Origin: CAZHMN01 sp964533705
GTDB lineage: Bacteria > Electryoneota > B3-LCP
Assembly: GCA_964533705.1 (NCBI GenBank)
Contig: CAZHMN010000030.1
Coordinates: forward strand, 1-32,812
Reading direction: 5' to 3'
Length of the DNA stretch: 32,812 nucleotides
Shown here: positions 17,704 through 26,187 of the stretch, one piece after another
How the letters are laid out: the number at the start of each line of letters is the position of its first letter
Position numbering within the stretch: position 1 is the first letter of the stretch
Notes under the pieces: generated by a model
The model's input: the letters and a program-made list of their open reading frames with translations, nothing else
Databases searched by the model: none
Told to the model about the DNA's origin: nothing
Translations under genes and position numbers: made by a program

Positions 17704-19749
17704 CTAAGGTTTCGCCTTCAATATGCAGACGCTATTTTTCTTTATGGGGGTACCGGGCCGAAGAGATTGGCGGACAACCCAGCCCTTTCCCTCGATCTTA
17801 ACCTTAATTCCGAGTTTCGAAAGCCTGCTGACGGCCTGGCGAAGAGACAGTCCCTTCAAGTCAGGCACAACTTTGGGATCCGGTGTTCGCTCATCCAAAT
17901 CTCGGGAATCTTTATGGGAAATATCGGAAAGATATTGACCGCCCAGCCTCTTCATTGCATCATTCATCCGCAGTAAAGACACATCCTGATGTAGTCCGCC
18001 CTGCACCGCGGCCAACTCTTGAGGGGTTGCTTCCCAGGATTTCCGAATGGCATCGGCGGGGAGAAGGCGCTGCATGACTTTTTTAAAAACCGGAGCGGAA
18101 ACCTGTGAACCGAAGTGTGCGCCTTTCGGATCGCAGACGGAAATGATCAACAAGCGATCGGCATCGTCTGCAGGCAGAAATCCGACGAAGGAGGCGATAA
18201 AGCGATCCTGATAATAACCGCCGTGAACCAGATCGGGCAATTGAGCCGTGCCCGTCTTTCCGGCGATCTGCAGACCGGCGATGGCGGCATTCTGACCGGT
18301 TCCTCTCTCCACGGCCTGGGTTAGAATGCGCTGCAGAGTACGCGCGGTTTTCGGTTCCATCACCCGGCGGATTTCACGGGGTGGATACGACTGTCGTTGA
18401 CCGTCAGAATCCGTGGTGTTCTGGATCAATCTCGGTTCCATCAAAATGCCGTCATTGGCGATGGCAGCGAACGCCATGGCCATCTGCAGCATGGTAACGG
18501 ATACCCCTTGCCCCATGGCTATATTGGCCCTGTCAATTACGTTCCAGGCATCATACGGCCTCAAGAAGCCCTGCGCCTCGCCCGGATACTCGACGCCGAG
18601 TGGATTTCCGAAACCGAATCTTACGCCATAGCGATAGATTTCTTTGGAGCCCACCATCTCGGCAACTTTAGCCATGCCTATATTGCTCGAATAGACCAGA
18701 ACGTCTTCGAAGGACAGCCAGCCGTGAGGGTGCACATCGCGCAAAATCTTATTGGCGAGCCGATAGGCCCCTTCTTCGCAATATATGGAATCACCAGCCT
18801 GTAAAATCCCCCGATCCAATGCCGCAGCAGCGGCCACGATCTTGTAAACGGATCCGGGTTCGAAAAGATCGGTCACTGGCCGGAGCTTGTGGTGAGCCTG
18901 GGAACCGGTCTCGGGGCGAAGCGGATCGAAATCGGGTACGCTGCAGATGGCCAGTATTTCGCCGGTCTTGGGATTCATCAAGATACCGCCAGCCCACTGG
19001 GCTCGGTAGTGATCCCGCACTCCCAGAAGCTCTTGATGTAAGACTTCTTGAGCGATGATGTCAATGGACAAACGCACGGTGCCACCGTCTTTGGGAAGGT
19101 CGCATCCGCGCAGTGGATCCCAGATGCTGAGTCCGCGGGCATCACGCTGATGAGTTTCCCAGCCTTGCTTGCCCTGCAGTACGCTGTCGCAGAGCACCTC
19201 AATTCCGGCGATCCCTCTGCCGTCAACGTCAGTGTATCCCAAAAGCTGCGACGTCGAGCGGTGGTAAGGATAAAATCGCCCGGTGGATTTTCGAAGGTTG
19301 AGGCCGCCGACACCCAAAGCCCTCAGGCGATCAGACTGCTCCGCCGTTAATCGCCACTCGAGGTAAACGAACTTCGATGGTGATTGCAGGCGCTTGACAT
19401 AATGGGAAGCCGGACGATTGGTAAAACCGGCGAGTTCCTGACAGAGCACTTTATTATTGTTTACCTGATCCGGATAAACCCCCAGGGTGTAAAACTGCGG
19501 AAGATCGACGGCCAACTCGTGACCGCTGCGGTCCACGATGGAACCGCGCCTGGAATCCAACGGCACTCTGGAGGTTTGCTGACTTCGAGCCTGTTGCGCG
19601 TACGTTTTGCCCTGCAGGATTTGCAGTTGAAACAGCTTCGCCGCGAGGAGCGCAAAAAATAGTAAAATTCCGAGAGCAAACAGACGCATACGCCCCAGCC
19701 GCTTGGCGGCGGCATTGAAACGACTTTTTTTCTTTTTCTTCGCCCTCAA
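17704..19749 (-). CDS. ftsI: Septal peptidoglycan transpeptidase FtsI (PBP3) with PASTA domain
   Basis: Class B penicillin-binding protein cross-linking septal peptidoglycan in the periplasm. A lysine-rich N-terminus (AKKKKKSR) precedes one membrane anchor at residues ~22-40. A PBP dimerisation domain follows. The transpeptidase domain has all three motifs: SVYK (nucleophile S300, K303), SSN (354-356) and KTG (498-500). From ~residue 623 a single PASTA domain (VVPDLKGLSLRQAVSRL) ends the protein. Length is 681 residues, longer than the ~590 of E. coli because of the PASTA tail. The TTG at 19749 overlaps the ftsL stop (TTGA), and GAGGT lies six bases before it. Confidence 0.97.
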   Translation of the reverse strand: MRAKKKKKSRFNAAAKRLGRMRLFALGILLFFALLAAKLFQLQILQGKTYAQQARSQQTSRVPLDSRRGSIVDRSGHELAVDLPQFYTLGVYPDQVNNNKVLCQELAGFTNRPASHYVKRLQSPSKFVYLEWRLTAEQSDRLRALGVGGLNLRKSTGRFYPYHRSTSQLLGYTDVDGRGIAGIEVLCDSVLQGKQGWETHQRDARGLSIWDPLRGCDLPKDGGTVRLSIDIIAQEVLHQELLGVRDHYRAQWAGGILMNPKTGEILAICSVPDFDPLRPETGSQAHHKLRPVTDLFEPGSVYKIVAAAAALDRGILQAGDSIYCEEGAYRLANKILRDVHPHGWLSFEDVLVYSSNIGMAKVAEMVGSKEIYRYGVRFGFGNPLGVEYPGEAQGFLRPYDAWNVIDRANIAMGQGVSVTMLQMAMAFAAIANDGILMEPRLIQNTTDSDGQRQSYPPREIRRVMEPKTARTLQRILTQAVERGTGQNAAIAGLQIAGKTGTAQLPDLVHGGYYQDRFIASFVGFLPADDADRLLIISVCDPKGAHFGSQVSAPVFKKVMQRLLPADAIRKSWEATPQELAAVQGGLHQDVSLLRMNDAMKRLGGQYLSDISHKDSRDLDERTPDPKVVPDLKGLSLRQAVSRLSKLGIKVKIEGKGWVVRQSLRPGTPIKKNSVCILKAKP

Positions 19750-20210
19750 TCTTGACCTCTCAGATATTTTGCAGCCGTTTTGCGCCGGAAGGCCATGAAC
19801 CGGTTATCAACAGGAGCAATGATGACCGGTGGGTGTGGCGACGTTTCCATTCCCAATTTCTCTCGAGCCAGAGGCTCAATACGGTGATATGCGGTAATTT
19901 CCTCAAATTTCAACTGGAGCGACAGAAACTGCTCCTCCAAATTACGCTGCTGACTGCGAAGACCATCCAGCCGGGTGCAAAGCAACGCGACCTCGTGGGC
20001 TTTCCAGATCTGGCCAAGACTGAAGGCCAGGCCGATTAGAAAGACAATGATCCAGAAATTACTCAGACCGGCATAGCGGCTGGGCCGCGGTTTATGGCTG
20101 GGCCGATAAGGTCCCGAGGGTCTAATCGCCCGGTTGCGCGCACGCAGAAATCTTGAATTCGCGGTTCCCCGGCGCGAATTCGCGCGACTCTTTTTCCGCG
20201 AGGTTTTCAT
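19746..20210 (-). CDS. ftsL: Cell division protein FtsL
   Basis: Small bitopic divisome protein forming the FtsQ-FtsL-FtsB periplasmic complex. The 154 residues start with a ~45-residue basic, proline-containing cytoplasmic tail. One membrane segment follows (FWIIVFLIGLAFSLGQIW, ~52-69). Next comes a periplasmic helix with coiled-coil character (RLDGLRSQQRNLEEQFLSL) and the REKLGM motif common to FtsL/FtsB-like proteins. Sequence alone is weak for this family. The position between rsmH and ftsI, with a four-base overlap with ftsI, decides the call. Confidence 0.9.
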   Translation of the reverse strand: MKTSRKKSRANSRRGTANSRFLRARNRAIRPSGPYRPSHKPRPSRYAGLSNFWIIVFLIGLAFSLGQIWKAHEVALLCTRLDGLRSQQRNLEEQFLSLQLKFEEITAYHRIEPLAREKLGMETSPHPPVIIAPVDNRFMAFRRKTAAKYLRGQD

Positions 20211-20275
20211 TCAACCATCACGATTCATTATTATGATAACGCCAACCCAGCGACCACTGAAAGCTTATCTTTGAG

Positions 20276-21250
20276 TCATTTGCTTTCAATTCTTACTGCG
20301 GCGCGCAGCCGGGCGCTACGTGATCGCGGGTTGATCCTGATTTCCTTCGGTGTGGGCCTTAGCGGCGTCGAAAGAAGCGGCCGGGCTGTGGGTTTCTTTC
20401 CGCAGGCGCATACCGGCAGGCGAGGGGGACAGGTACACCCCTTGACTTTCTGGGCGATGAAGCGCTTTACCCGCCGATCCTCGATGGAATGATAGGCGAT
20501 AATACACAGAACGCCGCCCGTTCTCAAGGTTTCCCAACAAGCTTCCAATCCTCTCTCCAGATGCCCGACCTCGCCATTGACTTCGATGCGGATGGCTTGA
20601 AAAACTCTGGCTAACGCCTTGGTGCTGAATCTCGCCGGGACGGCTTCCATGATAATCTTAGCCAGCTCAGCCGTAGAACGGATAGCGCCGGATTTCCTGA
20701 CTTCGCCGATGCGCCTGGCGATGCGAGGGGACAGCGGCTCCTCACCGTATTTGAAGAAAACGTCCCGGAGACTGGCTATGGAATATCTGTTGACTACATC
20801 GTAAGCGGTGGTTTTTTCTCCGGGATCAAAGCGCATGTCTAAGGCAGAATCATGATCGAAGGAAAAACCGCGCTGGGAACTCAATTGATCCGATGAGAGT
20901 CCCAAATCCAACAAGATGCCGGAAACGGAATGCTGCGGCACAATTTTGTCCAGGTCGGCATAGTTCGCCTGACGAAACTCGATCCGAGGGTCATCTCCCA
21001 GCCGGGTGCGCGCCAAATCCAGAGCCTGAGGATCGCGATCGAGACAAACCAGATGCCCCTCTGGTGCGAGGTGATCCAGGATGGCTTTTGCGTGACCCCC
21101 TCCGCCGACGGTGCCGTCAACGATGGTATCCTTCAGGGAGGTTCCAGACGGATCCGACTGTAGGAGCAGACCAATTACCTGCTCGACCATCACCGGTTGA
21201 TGACAACTGACGGGAGAGGACGTGGCGGATCGTTCTGCAGTCGGTAACAT
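20276..21250 (-). CDS. rsmH: 16S rRNA (cytosine1402-N4)-methyltransferase RsmH
   Basis: SAM-dependent enzyme methylating N4 of C1402 in 16S rRNA, formerly MraW. The SAM-binding motif DGTVGGGGH is at residues 45-53, followed by LVCLDRDPQAL. ILLDLGLSSDQLS, FSFDHDSALDMRFD and the C-terminal CIIAYHSIEDRRVK with FI are family motifs. Length is 324 residues. The ATG at 21250 adds ~15 residues before the usual HQPVM start region; no internal start is clearly better. It is 30 bp downstream of mraZ in the same operon. Confidence 0.98.
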   Translation of the reverse strand: MLPTAERSATSSPVSCHQPVMVEQVIGLLLQSDPSGTSLKDTIVDGTVGGGGHAKAILDHLAPEGHLVCLDRDPQALDLARTRLGDDPRIEFRQANYADLDKIVPQHSVSGILLDLGLSSDQLSSQRGFSFDHDSALDMRFDPGEKTTAYDVVNRYSIASLRDVFFKYGEEPLSPRIARRIGEVRKSGAIRSTAELAKIIMEAVPARFSTKALARVFQAIRIEVNGEVGHLERGLEACWETLRTGGVLCIIAYHSIEDRRVKRFIAQKVKGCTCPPRLPVCACGKKPTARPLLSTPLRPTPKEIRINPRSRSARLRAAVRIESK

Positions 21251-21280
21251 AAGGATTAACCCTGTACCGTCAGCCCTGAC

Positions 21281-21814
21281 CTAAGTATCGTCCTCGGAAG
21301 CCCGATCGGGATTTGCCAGGGATCGAGTCAGGAATTCTTCTAAAATTGATTCGACGGTTTGATCGCTTTCGCTGATGTAGCGCTCGTAGACGTCAGGATT
21401 CCAGAGTTCGACGCGGTCGCCCGAGCCGATGATGAGAACCTCCTTCTCCAGCCGGGCCATTTCAATCAATCTCGGGGATAGGGTAATGCGGCCCTGTGCA
21501 TCGAAAGTGGACTCTTTGGCGCCATGTGCTAAGAGCCGCTGCAGGCGGCGTTGCTGTTGAGGTGTGTAAGGCGTTCGATTGAATTCCCTGCGGTGATTCT
21601 CCCAAACGTCTTTCGGGAATACGAACAGGCAGCCATCCAGTCCCCGGGTTACGACCACCCGATCTCTCGACCTTTCCGAGAGAGCGCGGCGAAAGGGGGC
21701 TGGAAAGTTGATTCGTCCCCGGTGATCCAGGGTATAGAGGAATTCGTCGGTGAATGAGTTAGGAAAGGGGTTCGGGTTTCCCTCACCCCCCGTTGAAGAG
21801 TCTTTAGGGATCAT
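21281..21814 (-). CDS. mraZ: Transcriptional regulator MraZ
   Basis: DNA-binding regulator at the head of the dcw cluster. Two SpoVT/AbrB-like repeats are visible, each with the DxxGR motif: DHRGR (residues 30-34) and DAQGR (105-109). The family assembles as a ring and binds repeated TGGGN boxes upstream of its own gene. Here such boxes lie at 21816-21840, directly before the ATG. The 177 residues exceed the ~150 usual length because of ~22 extra N-terminal residues and a tail. No alternative start codon exists before the first domain. The ATG at 21814 has only a weak ribosome-binding site (GGTGGG), which is itself part of an operator box. Confidence 0.96.
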   Translation of the reverse strand: MIPKDSSTGGEGNPNPFPNSFTDEFLYTLDHRGRINFPAPFRRALSERSRDRVVVTRGLDGCLFVFPKDVWENHRREFNRTPYTPQQQRRLQRLLAHGAKESTFDAQGRITLSPRLIEMARLEKEVLIIGSGDRVELWNPDVYERYISESDQTVESILEEFLTRSLANPDRASEDDT

Positions 21815-21815
21815 T

Positions 21816-21840
21816 ACCCACCATTACCCACAATTTGGGT
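21816..21840 (-). promoter_or_regulatory. MraZ operator boxes
   Basis: On the minus strand two TGGGT boxes (complement of 21816-21820 and 21826-21830) are separated by five bases, matching the TGGGN-N5 spacing known for MraZ sites. A third copy at 21836-21840 has the same five-base spacing but the opposite orientation. The boxes lie between the -10 element and the mraZ start codon, a position suited to repression of the dcw promoter. Confidence 0.8.
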
Positions 21841-21842
21841 TA

Positions 21843-21871
21843 ATTATAATCAATTCCTCCGATAATGTCAA
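21843..21871 (-). promoter_or_regulatory. dcw cluster promoter (perfect sigma70 consensus)
   Basis: TTGACA (21866-21871) and TATAAT (21843-21848) are separated by 17 bp on the minus strand, a perfect consensus. Upstream, 21872-21900 is almost pure A/T with A-tracts on the minus strand, as in an UP element. Transcription would begin near 21836, inside the operator region, giving a leader of ~20 nt. Confidence 0.9.
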
Positions 21872-22228
21872 GCAATTTTTTTTAATTTTTAAAGTTTTTT
21901 TCACACGCTGTTTATCTTTATTTCTAATATTATCAATTAACTAATAAATAGTTGAGGTTCTTTCTCCGGGAGTCAACTTCTTTTATTAGTTTTCTATTGG
22001 ATCATTCTCCAAAATTTTACCATCCCGCATAGCACTCTCTCGTATAAGAATTGGAGACGTGTTATCTCAAAATTCATCCACCCGGCTCCTGGCTTCACCG
22101 CGTCGGAGATGCCTTCTGTTGAAGGAACTTCCGAACGGCAGATCGGTAAACACAATATGATCTTTAACAACACCCATAGAACGCGTCACATCAAGCCCAA
22201 TTCACACGATAGATTCAGGGATTCAACC

Positions 22229-24442
22229 ATGCTTAAGAAATTGCTCACCTTCTTAATTATCATTTCGGCTGTGACCACTTACGCCGCCGAAAAATTTACC
22301 ATCGAAGCTCTCTACACTCATCCCCTGATTGTGGGTCGCGCACCCTCAAGCCCGGCCTGGTCGCCGGACGGGAAAAAACTCGCTTTTCTCTGGAACGAAG
22401 AGGGAAACCGCTTCCGGGATTTGTACCTGGCTGACGTTTCCGGCAGGGTGGCGCGCCTGACTAACCTGGCGGATATGCCCCGCAATGAACGCGCAGAAGA
22501 TGACCGTTCCGAGCAGGAGAAGCTGGACGAAGTGACGCTTGAGCGAGGCCTATCCAATCCGTTTTGGTCTCGGGATGGCAGAGCGATCTACTTTGAATTC
22601 CGCGGGGATATCTTCCGTATCGAGGCCAAATCCGGAGCTCGCCCGGAGAGACTTTTTCAGACGGAGGCAGGCGAAGGAAATGCCTCAATCAGCCCGGACG
22701 GCAGATGGATCGCTTACACGTCTGAAAATGACATCTACGCGCTGGAATCCACCAGCGGTAGAATCGTTCAACTAACCCGTGACGGATCGGACGAGGTGCG
22801 CAACGGGACGGGAGCTTACGATACTTATTTAGAAGGAGTCTTCTGGGCGCCGGACAGCCGCAAACTGGCCTTCGTGCAGCACGACGTCACCGGATTCGAG
22901 CGGTTGCTGATTCCCGATTATACTCCTGAAAAAGTAGAAGTCCACGAACAGCAACGCGAAGTGGCCGGGGGAAAATTACCGGCGATAAAGTTAGGCGTCA
23001 TCTATCCGGACTCAGCCCACAAGTTGCCCGTTTGGATGGATTTGCCGCATGACCAGCAATTCTACCTCCGCTCCATTGATTGGTCGCCGGATGGAAGAAA
23101 GCTTCTTTTCGAGGTGATGCCTCGTGACATGCTGAAGAGATACATTCTCCTGGCCGAAGTCGCTACCGGCAAGGTGGATACGATCTGGCAAGAGAGCGAT
23201 GACTGTTGGATTCCCCGAAATACGGCGCAGGTGCGTTTCGGACCGGGCGGAGAAGACGTCATTTTTGGCTCGGAGATGAGCGGCTGGTTTCACCTGTATT
23301 CCATGCCTCTCGACGGCCCTGAGGGCATTTACCGGGCCCTGACGTCCGGGCCCTGGGAGATCACCTCGGGTGGATGGGGCAGCCGCAACAACTGGACGAT
23401 TTCGCAGGATCGGCGCACGATCCTGTACATCTCCGGTGAGGATGATCCCGCCGAAAGGCATCTGTACAGAATTGATCTGCCGGAGGGCACCCGGAGGAGG
23501 ATTACCGCCGAGAAGGGCTGGATTCAAGCATTGGCAGCGAGTGAAGACGGATCAAAAGCCGCCATAGTTTTCGGCGATCTGGATCACCCGTATGACCTAT
23601 ATTGGTGCGAGACGAAATCGGAGAAGGCGATCGAGCGATTGACGTTTTCGCAGCCTGAAGCATTCCAGAAATACGAATGGTTCAAGCCGGAGTATATCAC
23701 CATCCCGGCATCGGATGGTGCTACTATACCGGCAAAGTTGTGGCTGCCCAGGAATGGTGCTCTGCCGGCACCTCTGATCGTTTACATTCACGGGGCGGGC
23801 TATCACCAGAACGTGGAAAAGACCGCCTGGGGTTATGAGGATCGCTTCCACCGCCTTCTGGCCCAGGAAGGGTTCGCCGTCGTGGACATTGACTACCGGG
23901 GATCATCGGGATACGGCCGGGATTGGCGCGTGGCCATATACCGGCACACCGGAGGCAAGGATCTCGACGACGCTGTGGATGCGGCTCGTTACTGCATTGA
24001 GAAGGGCTGGGGCGATTCAACTCGTGTGGGCATCTGGGGGTGGTCATACGGCGGATTTTTAACCAACATGGCGATGTTCAGACGGCCGGACGTTTTCAAG
24101 GTGGGGTGTTCGGTGGCAGCGGTGAACGATTGGAAGAACTACAACCTGGAATACACCACGCAGCGCTTCAAAGACCCGGATCAGGATCCACAAGCGTACT
24201 CTCAGTCTTCACCGATCACCTTCGCAGAGGGACTTCAGGGGAAGTTGCTGCTAATTCACGGTCTGCAAGACAAAAACGTGCATGCCCAGGATACAATCCA
24301 ATTGGTTGACAAACTGATTCGCCTGGGTAAATCCTTCGACCTGATTGTGTACCCGCGCGAAGATCACGGCTTCGCCCGCGACGAATCCATGGTGCATGTC
24401 ATGGGGGCGATTTACGATTACTTTCAAGAACATCTGAAGTAA
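22229..24442 (+). CDS. Exported S9 family prolyl oligopeptidase (DPP IV/acylaminoacyl-peptidase type)
   Basis: Serine peptidase with an N-terminal beta-propeller of TolB/DPP IV-like repeats (SPAWSPDGKKLAF, SISPDGRWIAY, SIDWSPDGRKLLF, each a WSPDG-type blade) and a C-terminal alpha/beta-hydrolase domain. The catalytic triad is visible: Ser606 in GWSYGG, Asp681 in HGLQDKNVHAQ and His713 in REDHGF. The propeller gates access so that short peptides are cleaved. Start ATG at 22229 was chosen because MLKKLLTFLIIISAVTTYAA is a signal peptide; AGGG lies ~9 bases upstream. That gives 737 residues, normal for the family, and predicts export to the periplasm. A small lipoprotein gene follows 31 bp later and is probably co-transcribed. 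Confidence 0.93.
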   Translation: MLKKLLTFLIIISAVTTYAAEKFTIEALYTHPLIVGRAPSSPAWSPDGKKLAFLWNEEGNRFRDLYLADVSGRVARLTNLADMPRNERAEDDRSEQEKLDEVTLERGLSNPFWSRDGRAIYFEFRGDIFRIEAKSGARPERLFQTEAGEGNASISPDGRWIAYTSENDIYALESTSGRIVQLTRDGSDEVRNGTGAYDTYLEGVFWAPDSRKLAFVQHDVTGFERLLIPDYTPEKVEVHEQQREVAGGKLPAIKLGVIYPDSAHKLPVWMDLPHDQQFYLRSIDWSPDGRKLLFEVMPRDMLKRYILLAEVATGKVDTIWQESDDCWIPRNTAQVRFGPGGEDVIFGSEMSGWFHLYSMPLDGPEGIYRALTSGPWEITSGGWGSRNNWTISQDRRTILYISGEDDPAERHLYRIDLPEGTRRRITAEKGWIQALAASEDGSKAAIVFGDLDHPYDLYWCETKSEKAIERLTFSQPEAFQKYEWFKPEYITIPASDGATIPAKLWLPRNGALPAPLIVYIHGAGYHQNVEKTAWGYEDRFHRLLAQEGFAVVDIDYRGSSGYGRDWRVAIYRHTGGKDLDDAVDAARYCIEKGWGDSTRVGIWGWSYGGFLTNMAMFRRPDVFKVGCSVAAVNDWKNYNLEYTTQRFKDPDQDPQAYSQSSPITFAEGLQGKLLLIHGLQDKNVHAQDTIQLVDKLIRLGKSFDLIVYPREDHGFARDESMVHVMGAIYDYFQEHLK

Positions 24443-24473
24443 ACCCAAGGCGAGAGCGAATGAGGTTTGAGTG

Positions 24474-25139
24474 ATGAGGAAGGGCCACAAAACGACTTTC
24501 ATGTCAGCGCTATTACTGATATGCTTCGGGGCATTTGCAGGGTGCTGCCTGCTGGGTGGCCGGACTGATAATCAGAAGGGCGGGGATATCGGGAGCCCAA
24601 ACGTCAAGCGGCTGGGAATTGCTCCCATCACCAACGACGTCATCCCGGATGCCATGCAGTGGAATAGGGCTGCGGTTCTGGCTGCTTCGGGAAATAGCGT
24701 AGAGGATCTGTCAAAACAGTTGCGCGAACTTGACTCTAAAGAGAGTGACTTGGACTCGGTTAAGATCTTTCCGGTTCCATTTCTAAACGATAGAGAAGAC
24801 GTCCACGTTTATCTTCTTTACGGATGGAGCAGCAGCGGTCTCGATGAATTGCGTTCTGCAAGCTTGGATTCGGCCAAGATCGAAGGGCGAGACATCAACA
24901 TATACGCATCGCGGCCGGAGGTGCAGATGACGGGATCAGTGATGGGGACGGCGGACATGCGATTCATCGGTTGGGATGTCAATATCGGCAGGCTGGAGGC
25001 GGGCGATTATAGCGTCAATTTATTCATTCGCCGAGATACGGTGAAGATCACGGCAAAGCCTTATTCGCGCGTCGTTTCAGAAGGTGAAGGATATAAATTG
25101 AGGGGGAAAGTGACTGTCCCGATCGTCATGACTGAATAG
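24474..25139 (+). CDS. Putative lipoprotein of unknown function
   Basis: I do not recognise the family. The N-terminus has MRKGHK, a hydrophobic stretch and a lipobox-like GAFAGCC, so signal peptidase II cleavage and lipid attachment are likely. The mature part (~195 residues) begins with a polar linker and then a segment around MQWNRAAVLAASGNS. The C-terminal half is rich in alternating hydrophobic residues (DINIYASRPEVQMTGSV, DYSVNLFIRR), suggesting a beta-sandwich. GTG at 24471 and ATG at 24474 are both possible; GAGG at 24462-24465 serves either. It follows the S9 peptidase by 31 bp, so an envelope role is plausible, but no function can be assigned. Confidence 0.75.
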   Translation: MRKGHKTTFMSALLLICFGAFAGCCLLGGRTDNQKGGDIGSPNVKRLGIAPITNDVIPDAMQWNRAAVLAASGNSVEDLSKQLRELDSKESDLDSVKIFPVPFLNDREDVHVYLLYGWSSSGLDELRSASLDSAKIEGRDINIYASRPEVQMTGSVMGTADMRFIGWDVNIGRLEAGDYSVNLFIRRDTVKITAKPYSRVVSEGEGYKLRGKVTVPIVMTE

Positions 25140-25166
25140 CGGCGCTTTTCACCCGAGAAAATATAA

Positions 25167-25664
25167 TTAAGGATTCTGGTCTGGATTCGAATCGGAATCG
25201 GCCTCAGAGACTGCGTCATCATCCCCCAGCCACCTGTCCAATCTCTGGGACATGTAGGATCTAATGCCCCCCCGGAAAGTCATCTTATGGTGCCCCCAGA
25301 AGCTCCAAAGCATGACAATAGCCACAGCTACAAACTGCGCAATCAGCAGCCTCATATGCACAGTTTGTACGAAGAATTCCATCAACAGCGCTTTCATAAC
25401 CAGGCCCAGTGATGCTACGATAAAGAAGGTGCGGGCTTGACGCAGAAACGATCTGGCCTCCGAGGCGAAGTTCAGGTACTTATTGAGCAGAAAATTCGTT
25501 ATCATTCCGCAGAGATAAGCCAATCCCGCAGACAGCCATACGTACAACCCTAATTTCACCCGGAAAAAGACCAACGCACCTGTATCCACAACCGTAGCAA
25601 ATCCACCGATCCAAATGTAATTAAGAAAAAGTCTGATCACCCGTCTGCTTGGCTTCCACATCAT
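25167..25664 (-). CDS. GtrA-like membrane protein
   Basis: A 165-residue protein with four membrane segments and the GtrA pattern: YIWIGGFATVVDTGALVFF in the first segment, NFLLNKYLNF after the second, and SFWGHHKMTFRGG after the last. GtrA family members are thought to help flip undecaprenyl-phosphate-linked sugars or act in surface polysaccharide modification. The ~25-residue acidic C-terminal tail (DDDAVSEADSDSN) is unusual. Start ATG at 25664 has AGGA four bases upstream. It is convergent with the lipoprotein gene, only 27 bp away, with no obvious terminator between. There is no glycosyltransferase neighbour here, so the sugar substrate is unknown. Confidence 0.85.
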   Translation of the reverse strand: MMWKPSRRVIRLFLNYIWIGGFATVVDTGALVFFRVKLGLYVWLSAGLAYLCGMITNFLLNKYLNFASEARSFLRQARTFFIVASLGLVMKALLMEFFVQTVHMRLLIAQFVAVAIVMLWSFWGHHKMTFRGGIRSYMSQRLDRWLGDDDAVSEADSDSNPDQNP

Positions 25665-26187
25665 TTCATCCTATTGAACAATATAAATTACATTTACTCT
25701 TTGATGCTCTTGGTGCTCCAGATCATAAAAAATAAATAACTTTCTCTGAAATATTTATTTTGGCATGCTGTCAATCTTCATCGCGAAGCCACCCACAAAG
25801 TGGCCGCTTCGCGGCACCTTTTGGCATCGACAGCGAGTTAATCTTCGCCGAGTACAGGGACTCGGCGGCACTTAGAATAAATATTATTAATATCCCAATA
25901 AATCCACAGAAGGGGAAAAAAACACGGGGTGATTATTTCTGGATTACATTTACCTGTGTATTTCACAGGAATAAAAAGCTGCCAGAAGCGTCAGCGTCAC
26001 AGTGAGATTGTTTTGGGACAGCCAACCTCAGCGAATGATCCCTTCATCAAGAGTTCTTTGAAATATTCACCATAGTGTCATTCCCGCGCAAGCGGGAATC
26101 CATCTAACCGCTTGATTTATTTAGACTCCCGCTTTCGCGGGAGTGACAGTTTTGGCGATCATATGCAATATTTCAAAGATCCCTTCA
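25665..26187. other. Long intergenic region with hairpins and repeats
   Basis: Between the GtrA gene and the metallo-hydrolase there is no credible gene. A short open frame at 25760-26005 reads through palindromes and has no family look. The region holds a nested hairpin block (25757-25870), a small hairpin CCTGTG/CACAGG (25952-25968) and a composite inverted-repeat element (26037-26197). Much of the remainder is A/T-rich. Confidence 0.65.
25757..25870. repeat. Nested palindromic element / candidate structured RNA
   Basis: Outer stem GCTGTC (25767-25772) pairs with GACAGC (25829-25834). Inside, CGCGAAG (25782-25788) pairs with CTTCGCG (25807-25813), continued by CCAC/GTGG (25789-25792/25800-25803) after a three-base bulge. 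A second hairpin, CGCCGAGT/ACTCGGCG (25846-25853/25860-25867), has a six-base loop. TTTTGGCAT occurs twice (near 25758-25766 and 25818-25826). The strand is undetermined. It may be an intergenic repeat family or an RNA; no known RNA family is recognised. Confidence 0.5.

Larger units (their letters stand above)
21815..22228. other. Divergent intergenic region between mraZ and the S9 peptidase
   Basis: This 414-bp region holds the dcw promoter, its A/T-rich upstream element and the MraZ boxes on the left. On the right, 22000-22228 should hold the promoter of the plus-strand peptidase, but I cannot identify convincing -35/-10 elements there. An in-frame extension of the peptidase back to 22109 looks non-coding, because a clear signal peptide begins at 22229. 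Confidence 0.6.

Noticed and set aside
22109..22228. Longer N-terminus of the S9 peptidase
   Set aside because: The upstream 40 codons have no coding character, and a typical signal peptide begins at the ATG at 22229.
26076..26148. Possible CRISPR array
   Set aside because: Only two imperfect palindromes in opposite orientation, no regularly spaced direct repeats and no cas genes.
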